A stretch of 64,000 nt of DNA from Maribacter sp. (GCA_011050675.1 DRFI01000031.1:62001-126000), one strand, 5' to 3'. Counted from the first letter of the stretch, positions 9,827 through 18,575 are shown. Notes: generated by a model not told the origin, from the letters alone. A program made the numbers and translations.

Positions 9827-11122
9827 TTATTTAAGCTTATTATCTAATGCCAAAATTGTCTGTAACAATACATTGGCGCCGTTTGCCATGTCGGTTGCTG
9901 AGGTAAATTCTTTTGGAGAATGACTAATGCCATCTTTACTTGGAACAAAGATCATTCCGGTTGGGGTTATCATTGCCATGTCTTGTGCGTCATGACCTGC
10001 ACCACTTGGCATAGACTTGTAACTAAGTCCAAGTGATTGAGCACTTTGTTCAATTTCAGATTGAATCGATGAATCCATTATTGCAGGGTCGGCTGTTGTA
10101 TCCAGTTTTTTAAAGGTGATTTCAATTCCAGATTCCTTACTAATTTTTTCTGCTCTTTTTTGAATGGCTGTATATACCTTTTCAATTACTTCTGAAGATA
10201 AGTCTCGAATTTCAAGACTGGTAATCACGTGACCAGGAATTACATTTGGTGCACCAGGTTCTGCGGTTATTCTACCTACGGTGGCAACTTGAGCACCTTT
10301 TAAACTAGTAGCAACTTCATTGACTGCAATGATAAATTTTGATGCTGCTAGTAACGCATCTTTTCTAGCATTCATAGGTGTAGTTCCGGCGTGATTGGCA
10401 AAACCATTGAATTCAACATCCCACCATTTTAATCCCACAATACCTTTTACAATACCAATCTCTAAATTTTCTTTTTCAAGAGTACCGCCTTGTTCAATGT
10501 GTAGTTCTAAAAAGGCAGCGACATCCCCCTTTTTACGAGCAACTTCTGAAAGCCTGGTGGTGTCTCCACCTAATCTCATCATACCTTCACCAATGGTATA
10601 CCCTGTAGAGTTTTTAACAGAAAAGGCACTTTTGTTCAAATGGCCAGCGATTGCTCTGCTACCTACAACACCACCTTCTTCATTGGAAAAGATGATAATT
10701 TCTAATGGATGTTTCGTTTTTACCTTGTTCTCATTAAAAACTTGCAGTACTTCTAATGCCGCCATTGACCCTACACAACCGTCATAATTACCGCCATGTG
10801 GCACACGATCAATATGTGATCCAAATGAAATAGGTTTCAAATTCGGTTTAGTTCCTTTTCTTATCCCAATTACATTACCTGCAAAATCTATATGAGTTTC
10901 AATATTCATAGATTTTAGTTGTTCAATTAACCATTTTTGGGCAGCAACATCTGCATCACTAAAAGCAACACGTTCAGTTTCGCCATTTTCTTGAATTCCG
11001 AATTGAGCTAAATCCATGATTCGTTTTTCTAATCGGTTTTGGTCAACCGAAAATTGTGCATGTATGCTCAAAAACGGGCATATATATAAAAGTATGGTGG
11101 CAATGATTTTAAGGTTTCTCAT
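9827..11122 (-). CDS. Exported M20-family amidohydrolase (N-carbamoylase / allantoate amidohydrolase type)
   Basis: The 431-residue protein belongs to the hydantoinase/carbamoylase branch of family M20, whose members cleave N-carbamoyl amino acids, ureidoglycolate-type compounds or allantoate. Metal ligands are visible: His-103 and Asp-114 (GSHIDRVPHGGNYDG), the Glu-148/149 pair (FSNEEGG), His-208 (LELHIEQGG) and a late His in ISHSPKEFT. Unlike most of this cytoplasmic branch it starts with a signal peptide (LLYICPFLSIHAQ), so it should work outside the inner membrane. It lies seven bases after the dehydrogenase gene and is the last gene of the operon, so its substrate probably feeds the same pathway. 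The exact substrate is unknown. Confidence 0.85.
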   Translation of the reverse strand: MRNLKIIATILLYICPFLSIHAQFSVDQNRLEKRIMDLAQFGIQENGETERVAFSDADVAAQKWLIEQLKSMNIETHIDFAGNVIGIRKGTKPNLKPISFGSHIDRVPHGGNYDGCVGSMAALEVLQVFNENKVKTKHPLEIIIFSNEEGGVVGSRAIAGHLNKSAFSVKNSTGYTIGEGMMRLGGDTTRLSEVARKKGDVAAFLELHIEQGGTLEKENLEIGIVKGIVGLKWWDVEFNGFANHAGTTPMNARKDALLAASKFIIAVNEVATSLKGAQVATVGRITAEPGAPNVIPGHVITSLEIRDLSSEVIEKVYTAIQKRAEKISKESGIEITFKKLDTTADPAIMDSSIQSEIEQSAQSLGLSYKSMPSGAGHDAQDMAMITPTGMIFVPSKDGISHSPKEFTSATDMANGANVLLQTILALDNKLK

Positions 11123-11129
11123 GTTCTTT

Positions 11130-12092
11130 TTAAGTGATTGCTAGTTCATTTCTATTAAAAATACAATTTGCCATTGGTTGTTCATTTCTTAAAATGGCAA
11201 GTGTATTTTCAACCGTCATAGTACACATTTTAGTGTAGGTAGTTTTTGTTAAGCTCCCCAAATGAGCAGTAATTAAGACATTGTCTAGTTGAAGTAATGA
11301 ATCGTTTTTATCAGGAGGTTCCTGTGCCAAAACATCGGCTGCGAAACCTGCTATTTTAGCATTTTGTAATGCGTTGAACAATTCCTTTTGGTTAATGATT
11401 CCTCCTCTAGCAGTATTGATTAGTAATGTTGATGGCTTCATTTTTGAAAATGCTGAAGTATCGATGAGGTTTTCTGTTTTTGGGTTTAATGGAAGGTGTA
11501 AACTTATACTATCCGATGTTTTTAAAAGCTGATCGAAACCAACAAACGGGTAGGGGACATCTTCTTTTTTAGAGCTCCAATACACAACATTCATCCCTAA
11601 AGCCGTGGCAATCTTAGCTACCTTTCTTCCGATGTTTCCCATTCCAATAATACCTAGAGTTTTACTGTGGGATTCATCTCCTATATATGAACCTCTGTCT
11701 GACCATCTATTTTCCTTTACCATGGTTACGGCATTGTACAAATTCCGTTGGAGTATTAGTAATAAGGCAATAGTATGTTCTGCAATAGTATCTGCATTAG
11801 AATTTGGTGCATTCACTACTTTAATACCTCTTTTGGTAGCACTGAAAACATCAATATTATCTAAACCAACACCACAACGAGAAATTACTTTTAAGTTGGG
11901 TAGTTGTTCCATTAACGATGCACGAACCTGACCTTTTCCTCGTGTTATAATGGCATCAATAGCGTTGTTTTCTATTTGATGTTTCAGTGATGCTTCATCA
12001 TAGGCAGTAAGAATGTTCATATCGTTAGCACTCAACAACATTTGCATGGCATCATCGGCAACCGTTTCCAATAAAAGGATGTTTTTATTCAT
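11130..12092 (-). CDS. D-isomer-specific 2-hydroxyacid dehydrogenase
   Basis: I start the gene at ATG 12092 (MNKNILLLETVADD), which gives 320 residues and an 8-base overlap with the upstream VOC gene; the longer reading to 12212 runs through that gene and is not supported. The NAD-binding GxGxxG is at 150-155 (GMGNIG), followed by the catalytic set Arg-229 (NTARGG), Glu-258 (AQEPP) and His-277 (AHLGS). The family oxidises or reduces 2-hydroxy acids such as glycerate, glyoxylate or phosphoglycerate. Within this operon it could act on a 2-keto acid made by the enolase-superfamily dehydratase. That pathway role is an inference. Confidence 0.87.
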   Translation of the reverse strand: MNKNILLLETVADDAMQMLLSANDMNILTAYDEASLKHQIENNAIDAIITRGKGQVRASLMEQLPNLKVISRCGVGLDNIDVFSATKRGIKVVNAPNSNADTIAEHTIALLLILQRNLYNAVTMVKENRWSDRGSYIGDESHSKTLGIIGMGNIGRKVAKIATALGMNVVYWSSKKEDVPYPFVGFDQLLKTSDSISLHLPLNPKTENLIDTSAFSKMKPSTLLINTARGGIINQKELFNALQNAKIAGFAADVLAQEPPDKNDSLLQLDNVLITAHLGSLTKTTYTKMCTMTVENTLAILRNEQPMANCIFNRNELAIT

Positions 12093-12579
12093 CGGATTTG
12101 TGGTAAAGTGTGGCATCTTTAGATTTATACCCTCGGAAATCATTCCGGCCAGATACATAGATTCCTTCTTTGTATAATTCGTCTTCGAATATCTTTGGGT
12201 CGATATGATCACCAGGTACAGAAGAAAGTTCTACCAAGTTTCCAGATGGGTCACGAACAAACATTTGAATGGCACCATCTGGTAGTTGGCGCACATTTCC
12301 CCATGGTTTAATATCAATAACACCGAGTTCCTTCATCCGAAAGAAAATACTATTTATATCATCTACTTGAACACAGATATGACCTCTAAATGAATATGAA
12401 TCTTCCCATTCTGTCAAGTGTAATTGTTGCTCTTCGTTGAATTTAAAAAATGCAGTTGGGTAATCGAACAAGAATGCAGGTATGGCTTCTAAACCCAGTT
12501 CTTCTTCGTAAAATTTACATGCTTCTTCTAAGTTGCTTACCACTAACGCAACGTGATTAATATGTACTGCCTTTGCCAT
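12085..12579 (-). CDS. VOC (glyoxalase/dioxygenase) superfamily protein
   Basis: The 164-residue protein has the single-chain pair of beta-alpha-beta-beta-beta modules of the vicinal-oxygen-chelate superfamily. The first module begins HINHVALVVSNLEEACKFY, with an early metal-ligand His, and the second ends FVRDPSGNLVELSS, with the typical metal-ligand Glu. Family members isomerise, epimerise or cleave small hydroxylated substrates using a divalent metal. The stop overlaps the dehydrogenase start by 8 bases and the gene starts three bases after the stop of the enolase-superfamily gene, so it is firmly part of this operon. An isomerase or lyase step in the same pathway is likely, but the substrate cannot be read from the sequence. 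Confidence 0.82.
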   Translation of the reverse strand: MAKAVHINHVALVVSNLEEACKFYEEELGLEAIPAFLFDYPTAFFKFNEEQQLHLTEWEDSYSFRGHICVQVDDINSIFFRMKELGVIDIKPWGNVRQLPDGAIQMFVRDPSGNLVELSSVPGDHIDPKIFEDELYKEGIYVSGRNDFRGYKSKDATLYHKSDE

Positions 12580-12582
12580 AAT

Positions 12583-13746
12583 TTATTGTTTAAAGTCTTT
12601 TACAAAATCCCAATTAGGTGTTAAGCCTAAACCTGGTCTATCTGGAGCTATGAGCATTCCTTCTTTATCCACTGTTATGTCTTCTTCTACCAAATCGTAC
12701 ATCATCGGGTTACCGCCCAATGAAAATTCAATAACATTTGCAGATGGAGAAGCAAATGCAACTGAAAGTCCTGCCATAAAAGAAAATGCAGATCCCCAAC
12801 AGTGTGGCGCCAATTCTAATTGGTATGTATGTGCTAATTGAGATACACGCATAGCTTCGGTAATACCTCCAATAATAGCGCAATCTGGTTGTAATACATC
12901 TAAGGCGCGTTCTGCAATTAAATCCCGAACATCAAAAGCAGTGTATTCGCTTTCGCCTGCAGCAATGGGTATAAAGGTATTGGCACGAACCTCTGCAGTA
13001 CCAATTTTGTTATCGGGACTAATAGGCTCTTCAAACCAATATAAATTACAATCTTCTACGCCTTTGGTGAATTGTTTGGCTTCAGGAACATTAAAAGTTC
13101 CATGGGCATCGGTCATCAATTTAATATGATCGGGTAATGCTTCTCGAGCTGCTTTTACACGTTTTATACTTTCGGCAACGGTTTGATCCATAATACCGAC
13201 ACGCATTTTTACTCCGCCAAATCCTTTTGCTGTATATCCTAATAATTGGTCACCTATAGCATCTGCTTTTGCCCAGCCGCCACTTGCATATGCTGGCATT
13301 TTATCGCGACAGCTTCCACCTAATAATTCAACTACAGGAGCGCCTAATGTTTTTCCCTTAATATCCCAAAGAGCAGTATCAATACCACTCATTGCAGAAA
13401 TAGTTAATCCTCTTCTTCCTAAAATAGGAAATTTACGTCCACGAGATAATGAATAATGATCTCTTGTTCCGTTGTATATATGTTCCCAAATACGGGAAAT
13501 ATTCCGGGCATCTTTGCCAACTAATTGTGGCTTTAATTCATTTTCGATACAGCTTACAATAGAGGCGCAGGATCCAGAGGAACCTACTGCGGCTTTTGCT
13601 TCGCCAAAACCTTGTAACCCAGTATCGGTTGTTACTACGACCAATGTCATATCGAAGTTCGTCAATAGACCATAATCAGAAAAATGCTGTTTTTCTTTCG
13701 GAATAGGGCAACGTAACCAAAAGGCTTCTATATTGGTGATTTTCAT
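12583..13746 (-). CDS. Enolase-superfamily dehydratase, mandelate racemase type
   Basis: This 387-residue protein has the full enolase-superfamily active site. Lys-180 with Arg-182 (GGVKMRVG) sit on strand two, metal ligands are Asp-213 (LMTDAHG), Glu-239 (WFEEPISPD) and Glu-265 (AAGESEY), and Asp-288 with His-315 (APHCWGSA) form the dyad typical of the mandelate racemase subgroup. That subgroup mostly dehydrates sugar acids (galactonate, rhamnonate, fuconate and others) to 2-keto-3-deoxy acids. It shares a 4-base ATGA overlap with the upstream epimerase gene. A sugar-acid dehydratase is the most likely role; which acid is unknown. Confidence 0.87.
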   Translation of the reverse strand: MKITNIEAFWLRCPIPKEKQHFSDYGLLTNFDMTLVVVTTDTGLQGFGEAKAAVGSSGSCASIVSCIENELKPQLVGKDARNISRIWEHIYNGTRDHYSLSRGRKFPILGRRGLTISAMSGIDTALWDIKGKTLGAPVVELLGGSCRDKMPAYASGGWAKADAIGDQLLGYTAKGFGGVKMRVGIMDQTVAESIKRVKAAREALPDHIKLMTDAHGTFNVPEAKQFTKGVEDCNLYWFEEPISPDNKIGTAEVRANTFIPIAAGESEYTAFDVRDLIAERALDVLQPDCAIIGGITEAMRVSQLAHTYQLELAPHCWGSAFSFMAGLSVAFASPSANVIEFSLGGNPMMYDLVEEDITVDKEGMLIAPDRPGLGLTPNWDFVKDFKQ

Positions 13747-14630
13747 TTGATAAGGTCTTTTAAGGTGTCTATTGATTTTTTGGTAAGCATGGTGTAAAAC
13801 TCATCAGTGGTAGCAGAACTACCGTGGTCTTCTAAGAATTTCTTTTGTTCGGCGGTTAATCCTTCGGGATTGGGTTCAATTGAGTTTGGATATATATTTG
13901 CAGGGGTACGGTCTAATGGAGCACAAAACTCTACCGATAACACCTTGTCATATCCAATTTCTTTTAGTGTGCCAATAATTTTAGTCCAGTTGAGGTGGCC
14001 CATACCAGGTGCCATTCTGTTGTTGTCCGCAACATGAAAATTTACCAATCGCTTGCCGATTTTCTTCATGGTCTTGAACATATTTTCCTCTTCTAGATTC
14101 ATGTGAAACGTATCTAGACAAACTCCGCAATTAGGACCAACAGCTTCGGCTAACGCCAAAGCTTGTTCTCCTCTATTTATAAAATAAGTTTCGAAACGGT
14201 TTATAGGTTCAATGCCTATTTGTATACCGTGGTCTTCGGTGTATTTGTAAATTTCTTGAATACCTTCAACAGCCCATTCCCATTCTTCTTCTGATTTTGA
14301 ATCGGGTACAATTTTACCTACCGTTGCAGGTACCAATGAAATGACTTTGCCGCCTAATTCGTATACCATTTTAGCAACATCTTTTACATACTGTACAGAC
14401 ATTTTGCGTTGTGCAAGGTCTTTGGCGAGTAAATTTCTTTGCTCTAACATTAAGGTTACAGATCCCCAACATTTTATACCATAGAGGTCTAAAAGTAGTT
14501 GAGTCTTTTTTATATCATAACTCTCGGGAGTCCCCTGTATTTCTAAATGTGTGTAATCTAGTTTATTGATTCTGCTTAATGTGTGCTCTAAAGATTCTGC
14601 ACGCATCCAATTATGTATGGCTAATTCCAT
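13743..14630 (-). CDS. TIM-barrel sugar isomerase/epimerase
   Basis: This 295-residue protein belongs to the xylose-isomerase-like TIM-barrel family, which includes D-tagatose/psicose 3-epimerases, hydroxypyruvate isomerase and inosose dehydratase. The metal site can be followed: Glu-141 (IGIEPINRFE), Asp-173 and His-176 (CLDTFHMN), His-199 (NFHVADNN), His-212 (MGHLNW) and Glu-234 (SVEFCAP). It is cytoplasmic, with no signal peptide. It is the first intact gene of the five-gene operon running down to 9827 and overlaps the next gene by four bases. It probably epimerises the sugar or keto-sugar that enters the pathway. Confidence 0.85.
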   Translation of the reverse strand: MELAIHNWMRAESLEHTLSRINKLDYTHLEIQGTPESYDIKKTQLLLDLYGIKCWGSVTLMLEQRNLLAKDLAQRKMSVQYVKDVAKMVYELGGKVISLVPATVGKIVPDSKSEEEWEWAVEGIQEIYKYTEDHGIQIGIEPINRFETYFINRGEQALALAEAVGPNCGVCLDTFHMNLEEENMFKTMKKIGKRLVNFHVADNNRMAPGMGHLNWTKIIGTLKEIGYDKVLSVEFCAPLDRTPANIYPNSIEPNPEGLTAEQKKFLEDHGSSATTDEFYTMLTKKSIDTLKDLIK

Positions 14631-14651
14631 TGGTAGGTAAGGTTGTTTTGT

Positions 14652-14860
14652 TTATCCAATAAATTCTATCTTTCTGTGGGATCCATCACAGAATGGTTTG
14701 TTTTCAGAAACACCACATCTACAAAATCCCGTGGTGCCTTCTTTTGTTACAATCTCGCCAGATGCTAATTGTATTTGTAAGTGCCTTTAATTTTTAATGG
14801 ACCATTATTCGCTACAATTATATCTGTAATGCATTGGTCTTTAGATGTATTTTCTTCCAT
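14652..14860 (-). pseudogene. CDGSH iron-sulphur protein gene, frameshifted
   Basis: Two reading frames together encode a short CDGSH-type [2Fe-2S] protein. From ATG 14860 the frame reads MEENTSKDQCITDIIVANN and on to GTYKYN, then stops; in the next frame it continues LASGEIVTKEGTTGFCRC and PFCDGSHRKIEFIG to the stop at 14652. The cluster ligands C-x-C, C-D-G-x-H are all present in the second frame. One missing A in the A-run near 14775-14777 explains everything: adding it gives GTYKIQLASGEIV and one 69-residue protein. It is either a real recent frameshift, a phase-variable homopolymer or a sequencing error. It sits 21 bases upstream of the epimerase gene. Confidence 0.8.
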
Positions 14861-15075
14861 TTGGTTTGTTCATTTTTATGAGCTTTTAAGGTAGGTAAAA
14901 AATATTTCTTTTGCCTATTAACAAGTGTAACCAATTGCTAAATTTTGTTATTATAATATTTAATTGTTAAATGGTTAGTACTCTTACATTATATGGCTAA
15001 GGTTGAAAAGATATTGGAAGAACTTAATATTTCAATTGTTGTTTATTTAGTTTTACCTTCTTAAAATTCACTCTA

Positions 15076-15762
15076 ATGACAGACTTAGAAGAACAACTTA
15101 AAAACCCGGTTTGGTATTCCTTAAATGAAACGCATAAAAGGTTTGCTGTAGAATTTGACGGTGTTCAATTTTACCATCAAGCGGTGTGTACTTTTGGTTC
15201 TTTTTTTGATGATTCTAAAACAGTTGAAGCCGCGAAGGAATATTCAAAATCTACAGATAGCTTTTTCTTTGTTTCAGAAAATCAAACTCCTAAAATATAC
15301 GATACTAGAATTGAATTAGAGAAAAAAATTGAAGGCTGCCAAATGGTTTTAAATAAGCTGCCAGAAGTTTCAATAACCGAAGACATTGTACTTTTGGGCG
15401 ATGAGTATATTGATGAGATATATGATTTAGTCTGGTTGGTAATGCCTGGTTATTATAGGAAGAGAACCTTTGAAATGGGTAATTACTACGGCATATTCAA
15501 AGAGGGTAAATTAGTGTCGATAACCGGTCAACGAATGCAATCAAATCTTTTTATAGAAGTCAGTGCGGTTGTTACACACCCTGATTATACAAGAAAAGGA
15601 TTGGCAAAACAACTAATTGCACATACTACAAGACAAATTTTAAAAGAGCATAAAACTCCTATTTTACATACGAACAAAGGAAACCTTGCTATTTCTCTTT
15701 ATGAGAAATTGGGTTTTCAATTGACCAGAGATATGAACTGGTGGTTGTATCGTAAAAAATAA
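15076..15762 (+). CDS. GNAT family N-acetyltransferase
   Basis: The 228-residue protein has its acetyltransferase core in the second half. A strand ending IEVSAVVTHPDYTRKGLAK contains the motif A acetyl-CoA loop in the relaxed form RKGLAK, and NLAISLYEKLGF is the usual C-terminal helix. The N-terminal ~100 residues form a separate domain of unknown fold, as in the FR47-like branch of GNAT enzymes. The substrate amine is unknown. It is a single gene between the divergent catabolic operon and ssb, and no terminator is obvious after it. Confidence 0.8.
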   Translation: MTDLEEQLKNPVWYSLNETHKRFAVEFDGVQFYHQAVCTFGSFFDDSKTVEAAKEYSKSTDSFFFVSENQTPKIYDTRIELEKKIEGCQMVLNKLPEVSITEDIVLLGDEYIDEIYDLVWLVMPGYYRKRTFEMGNYYGIFKEGKLVSITGQRMQSNLFIEVSAVVTHPDYTRKGLAKQLIAHTTRQILKEHKTPILHTNKGNLAISLYEKLGFQLTRDMNWWLYRKK

Positions 15763-15890
15763 GTCTACTTTATTTCAATTCAAATAAGTGACCGGTTATT
15801 CGTTTCGAATTAATATTTACTCCTGAAAAATGTAATTCTAATCTGAACAATAATATTATATAACTATCACTAAATCAATATAATAAAAGT

Positions 15891-15940
15891 TTTCAAACGA
15901 CTGTAAACGATTACAAACGATAGTAAGTGTTTACAAACCG
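15891..15940. repeat. Five in-phase 10-base repeats upstream of ssb
   Basis: Five consecutive 10-base units share a pattern of four variable bases followed by AAACGA or a relative: tttcAAACGA, ctgtAAACGA, ttacAAACGA, tagtAAGTGT, ttacAAACCG. The first three cores are identical and the last two have changed. The block starts 137 bases before the ssb start codon. A 10-base period places every core on the same face of the DNA helix, so this could be a cooperative protein-binding site. No function is known to me; it is read directly from the sequence. Confidence 0.6.
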
Positions 15941-16027
15941 ATTAAAGTTTTAATGCTGTTCTAGGTTTGCAGTGTCGAGTCAATAAGGCTTGATAGAATG
16001 AACTGTTAATCCATAAAATATAATAAG

Positions 16028-16360
16028 ATGAACGCATTAAAAAACAAAGTACAGTTAATTGGAAATTTAGGGCAAGATCCAGAAATAATTAATTTAGAGG
16101 GCGGAACCAAATTGGCAAAATTTTCTATTGCCACCACTGATAGTTATAAAAATGCTAAAGGAGAAAAGGTAGATGATACCCAATGGCATAATGTGGTTGC
16201 TTGGGGGAAAACAGCGGAGATTGTAGAGAATTTTCTAACTAAAGGAAAACAGGTAGCTGTAGAAGGTAAACTTACTCATCGTTCTTATGAAACCAAAGAA
16301 GGGGAAAAAAGATATATTACCGAAGTAAGGTGTAATGAGTTATTAATGTTGGGGAAGTAA
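16028..16360 (+). CDS. ssb: Single-stranded DNA-binding protein without acidic tail
   Basis: This 110-residue protein is a single OB-fold of the SSB family: it starts MNALKNKVQLIGNLGQDPEI, continues with LAKFSIATTD and WHNVVAWGKTAEI, and closes with EVRCNELLMLGK. It binds single-stranded DNA, normally as a tetramer. It ends right after the OB-fold, so the flexible linker and the acidic DDDIPF-like tail that recruits repair proteins in the main SSB are absent. It is therefore probably a second, specialised SSB, with the housekeeping copy elsewhere in the genome. It lies directly upstream of recQ on the same strand, with a palindromic repeat between. Confidence 0.9.
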   Translation: MNALKNKVQLIGNLGQDPEIINLEGGTKLAKFSIATTDSYKNAKGEKVDDTQWHNVVAWGKTAEIVENFLTKGKQVAVEGKLTHRSYETKEGEKRYITEVRCNELLMLGK

Positions 16361-16380
16361 TGTAAATTTTAAAAGCTTTT

Positions 16381-16430
16381 AACTACGCTCAGCTAATGAT
16401 ATAAAGTAATTTGTCAGTCTGAGCGTAGTT
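16381..16430. repeat. REP-like palindromic element between ssb and recQ
   Basis: The arms AACTACGCTCAG (16381-16392) and CTGAGCGTAGTT (16419-16430) are perfect 12-base reverse complements separated by 26 bases. The right arm with its flank (GTCAGTCTGAGCGTAGTTGAAG region) resembles dispersed intergenic repeats that I recall from flavobacterial genomes. It has no T-run, so it is not a standard terminator, but as RNA it could form a stem that separates ssb and recQ expression. Only one copy was found in this window, so its dispersed nature is from recollection, not shown here. Confidence 0.6.
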
Positions 16431-16457
16431 GAAGACTTAATTGGTATTTAATCTTAC

Positions 16458-16465
16458 TATTTTTG
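16458..16465 (+). promoter_or_regulatory. Possible -7 box for recQ
   Basis: TATTTTTG matches the Bacteroidota -7 consensus TAnnTTTG and ends six bases before the recQ ATG at 16472. No TTG -33 element lies at the usual 17-23 base spacing; the nearest are 14 and 26 bases away. If used, the transcript would begin at or just before the start codon, giving a nearly leaderless mRNA. Confidence 0.35.
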
Positions 16466-16471
16466 CATAAC

Positions 16472-18556
16472 ATGATTTCAATAGAACAAGATTTACTTCC
16501 TTTATTAAAAAAGCACTTTGGTTACGACTCTTTTAAGCCAAATCAATTATCGATTATTGAAGATGCTTTGGGTAAAAAAGATGTGCTGGCAATTATGCCT
16601 ACAGGTGGAGGTAAATCTCTTTGTTATCAATTAACGGCATTAGCATTAGAAGGAACTGCAATAGTAATTTCTCCGCTTATTGCTTTGATGAAAGATCAAG
16701 TAGATGTATTAAAGGCAAATGGTATTGCTGCTGAATATTACAATAGCTCGCAATCTCAAGAAACCCAACAAGAGATACTTAAAAAATTAGAGAAAGGGGA
16801 GTTGAAACTATTCTATGTTGCTCCAGAAAGTCTTGGGTTTTTCAACGGAATTTTAGAAAATCTAAATATTAGCCTTTTTGCTGTAGATGAGGCACATTGT
16901 ATTTCTTCATGGGGACACGATTTTAGACCTGCATACACACAATTAGGCGGGTTAAAAAGAAGGTTTCCCAATATTCCTGTTATGGCACTTACTGCAACTG
17001 CCGATAAAACAACACAAGACGATATTGCAGACCAATTACGAATACCCAGGGCAGAGCGTCATTTAGCATCTTTTAATAGACCTAACCTTTACTTAGATGT
17101 AAAACCTGCTCAAGATCGTATAAAACATATTCTAGATTTTTTAGATGACCGACCTAATGAAAGCGGAATTATTTACTGCTTAAGTCGTAAGAGCACAGAA
17201 TCTATTGCTGAAAAATTACGTAATGCAGGTTTTAAGGCAAAAGCTTATCATGCGGGTATGTCGTCTGATGAACGTTCTAATGTGCAAGAAGAATTCATTA
17301 CCGATAAAGTTCCAATTATTGCTGCTACCATAGCTTTTGGAATGGGTATCGACAAGAGTAATGTACGTTGGGTTATTCATTATAATCTTCCGAAGAATAT
17401 AGAAGGGTACTATCAAGAAATTGGTCGTGGCGGTCGTGACGGACTACCAGCTCATGCCTTATTGTTTTACAGTTTTGCAGATGTGGCTCAACTACGTAGG
17501 TTTATTACACAAAGTGAAAATGCAGATGTGGAATATGCAAAATTAGAGCGCATGCAACAATTTGCCGAAGCACTAAGCTGTAGAAGAATTGCATTGTTGA
17601 ACTATTTTGGGGAGCAAGTAACCGAAGGTTGTGGCAACTGTGATATTTGCGCTAGCCCGCCAGCTTATTTTGATGCTACTTTGTTGGCGCAAAAAGTATG
17701 TTCTGGTGTCGCTAGATTAAAGGAACGGGAACCTATGGGTATGGTTATCGATGTTTTAAGGGGTGCGCAAAATGCCCATGTTCTGGAGAAAGGATATCAG
17801 AATATTAAAACCTACGGTGCCGTAAAAGACGTCTCTTGGCTAGACTTACAACAATACGTTATTCAATTGCTAAACCAAGGGGTATTGAATATCAACTTTA
17901 GAGAAGGGGCAAGACTTGGGTTAACAGCACTTGCAAAAGATGTGTTATTTTCTAATAAGAAAATAGAGCTTGCTGTCTTACAGAAAGAAACCGAAAAGAA
18001 AAAGGTTGCCTCTAAAGCACGAGCTAAGAAGACAGATTTATTTGAAAAACTTCGCATTTTACGTCAAGCAATTGCAACCGAGCAAAATGTGCCAGCTTAT
18101 GTAGTATTCGGTGATGCAAGTTTAAAAGATATGGAAGCTAAACTCCCGAAAAATAAGACGGAGTTTATGAAGGTTTCTGGGGTTGGGCAAGCTAAATTAG
18201 AAAAGTATGCTGATATTTTTATTGAAGAGATAACGAAGCATGCTCCAAAGAAGAAGTCAAAAAAAGCTACCCATGATAAAACTTTTGAATTGTTTAGCAA
18301 AGGATCAACGGTTTCGGAAATAGCAACTGAACGAAATTTATCTGAAAATACTATTTACGGACACTTAATGAAAAAACATTCCGAAGGTGAGGAACTCGAT
18401 TTAAATCAGTTTGTGAATGCTGCCGAAATAGCTGAAATTGAGAAGGCTAAATCAGAGTTAACTGAGGCAACTGGCTTAAAGGACTACTTTGAATTCTTTG
18501 AAGAAAAAGTGCCGTATTGGAAAATTAAGTTTGCTCTTTATATGTTAGATTCTTAG
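16472..18556 (+). CDS. recQ: ATP-dependent DNA helicase RecQ
   Basis: RecQ unwinds DNA 3' to 5' during recombination repair and fork restart. The 694-residue protein shows Walker A at about 42-49 (MPTGGGKS), DEAH at 139-142, the aromatic-rich loop [11 protein letters not shown], helicase C motifs ([20 protein letters not shown]), the zinc-binding cysteines near 370-395 (GCGNCDICA) and an HRDC domain around 515-590. After that comes a helix-turn-helix-like segment ([20 protein letters not shown]), as in longer RecQ forms. ATG 16472 is the best start; a TTG nine bases earlier is also in frame but falls inside the promoter box. The gene converges with the PAP2 gene at its end. Confidence 0.95.
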   Translation: MISIEQDLLPLLKKHFGYDSFKPNQLSIIEDALGKKDVLAIMPTGGGKSLCYQLTALALEGTAIVISPLIALMKDQVDVLKANGIAAEYYNSSQSQETQQEILKKLEKGELKLFYVAPESLGFFNGILENLNISLFAVDEAHCISSWGHDFRPAYTQLGGLKRRFPNIPVMALTATADKTTQDDIADQLRIPRAERHLASFNRPNLYLDVKPAQDRIKHILDFLDDRPNESGIIYCLSRKSTESIAEKLRNAGFKAKAYHAGMSSDERSNVQEEFITDKVPIIAATIAFGMGIDKSNVRWVIHYNLPKNIEGYYQEIGRGGRDGLPAHALLFYSFADVAQLRRFITQSENADVEYAKLERMQQFAEALSCRRIALLNYFGEQVTEGCGNCDICASPPAYFDATLLAQKVCSGVARLKEREPMGMVIDVLRGAQNAHVLEKGYQNIKTYGAVKDVSWLDLQQYVIQLLNQGVLNINFREGARLGLTALAKDVLFSNKKIELAVLQKETEKKKVASKARAKKTDLFEKLRILRQAIATEQNVPAYVVFGDASLKDMEAKLPKNKTEFMKVSGVGQAKLEKYADIFIEEITKHAPKKKSKKATHDKTFELFSKGSTVSEIATERNLSENTIYGHLMKKHSEGEELDLNQFVNAAEIAEIEKAKSELTEATGLKDYFEFFEEKVPYWKIKFALYMLDS

Positions 18557-18575
18557 TAATGGATATTTATCCACT

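Noticed and set aside
10395..10787. 130-residue plus-strand open frame
   Set aside because: It lies entirely inside the M20 amidohydrolase gene on the other strand, has no ribosome site and no recognisable family; a shadow frame.
12093..12212. N-terminal extension of the 2-hydroxyacid dehydrogenase
   Set aside because: It runs through the VOC coding sequence in another frame; ATG 12092 gives the normal family start.
14993..15064. 23-residue frame before the GNAT gene (MAKVEKILEELNIS...)
   Set aside because: Its start looks slightly like a RidA N-terminus, but it is far too short and has no second part in any frame nearby.
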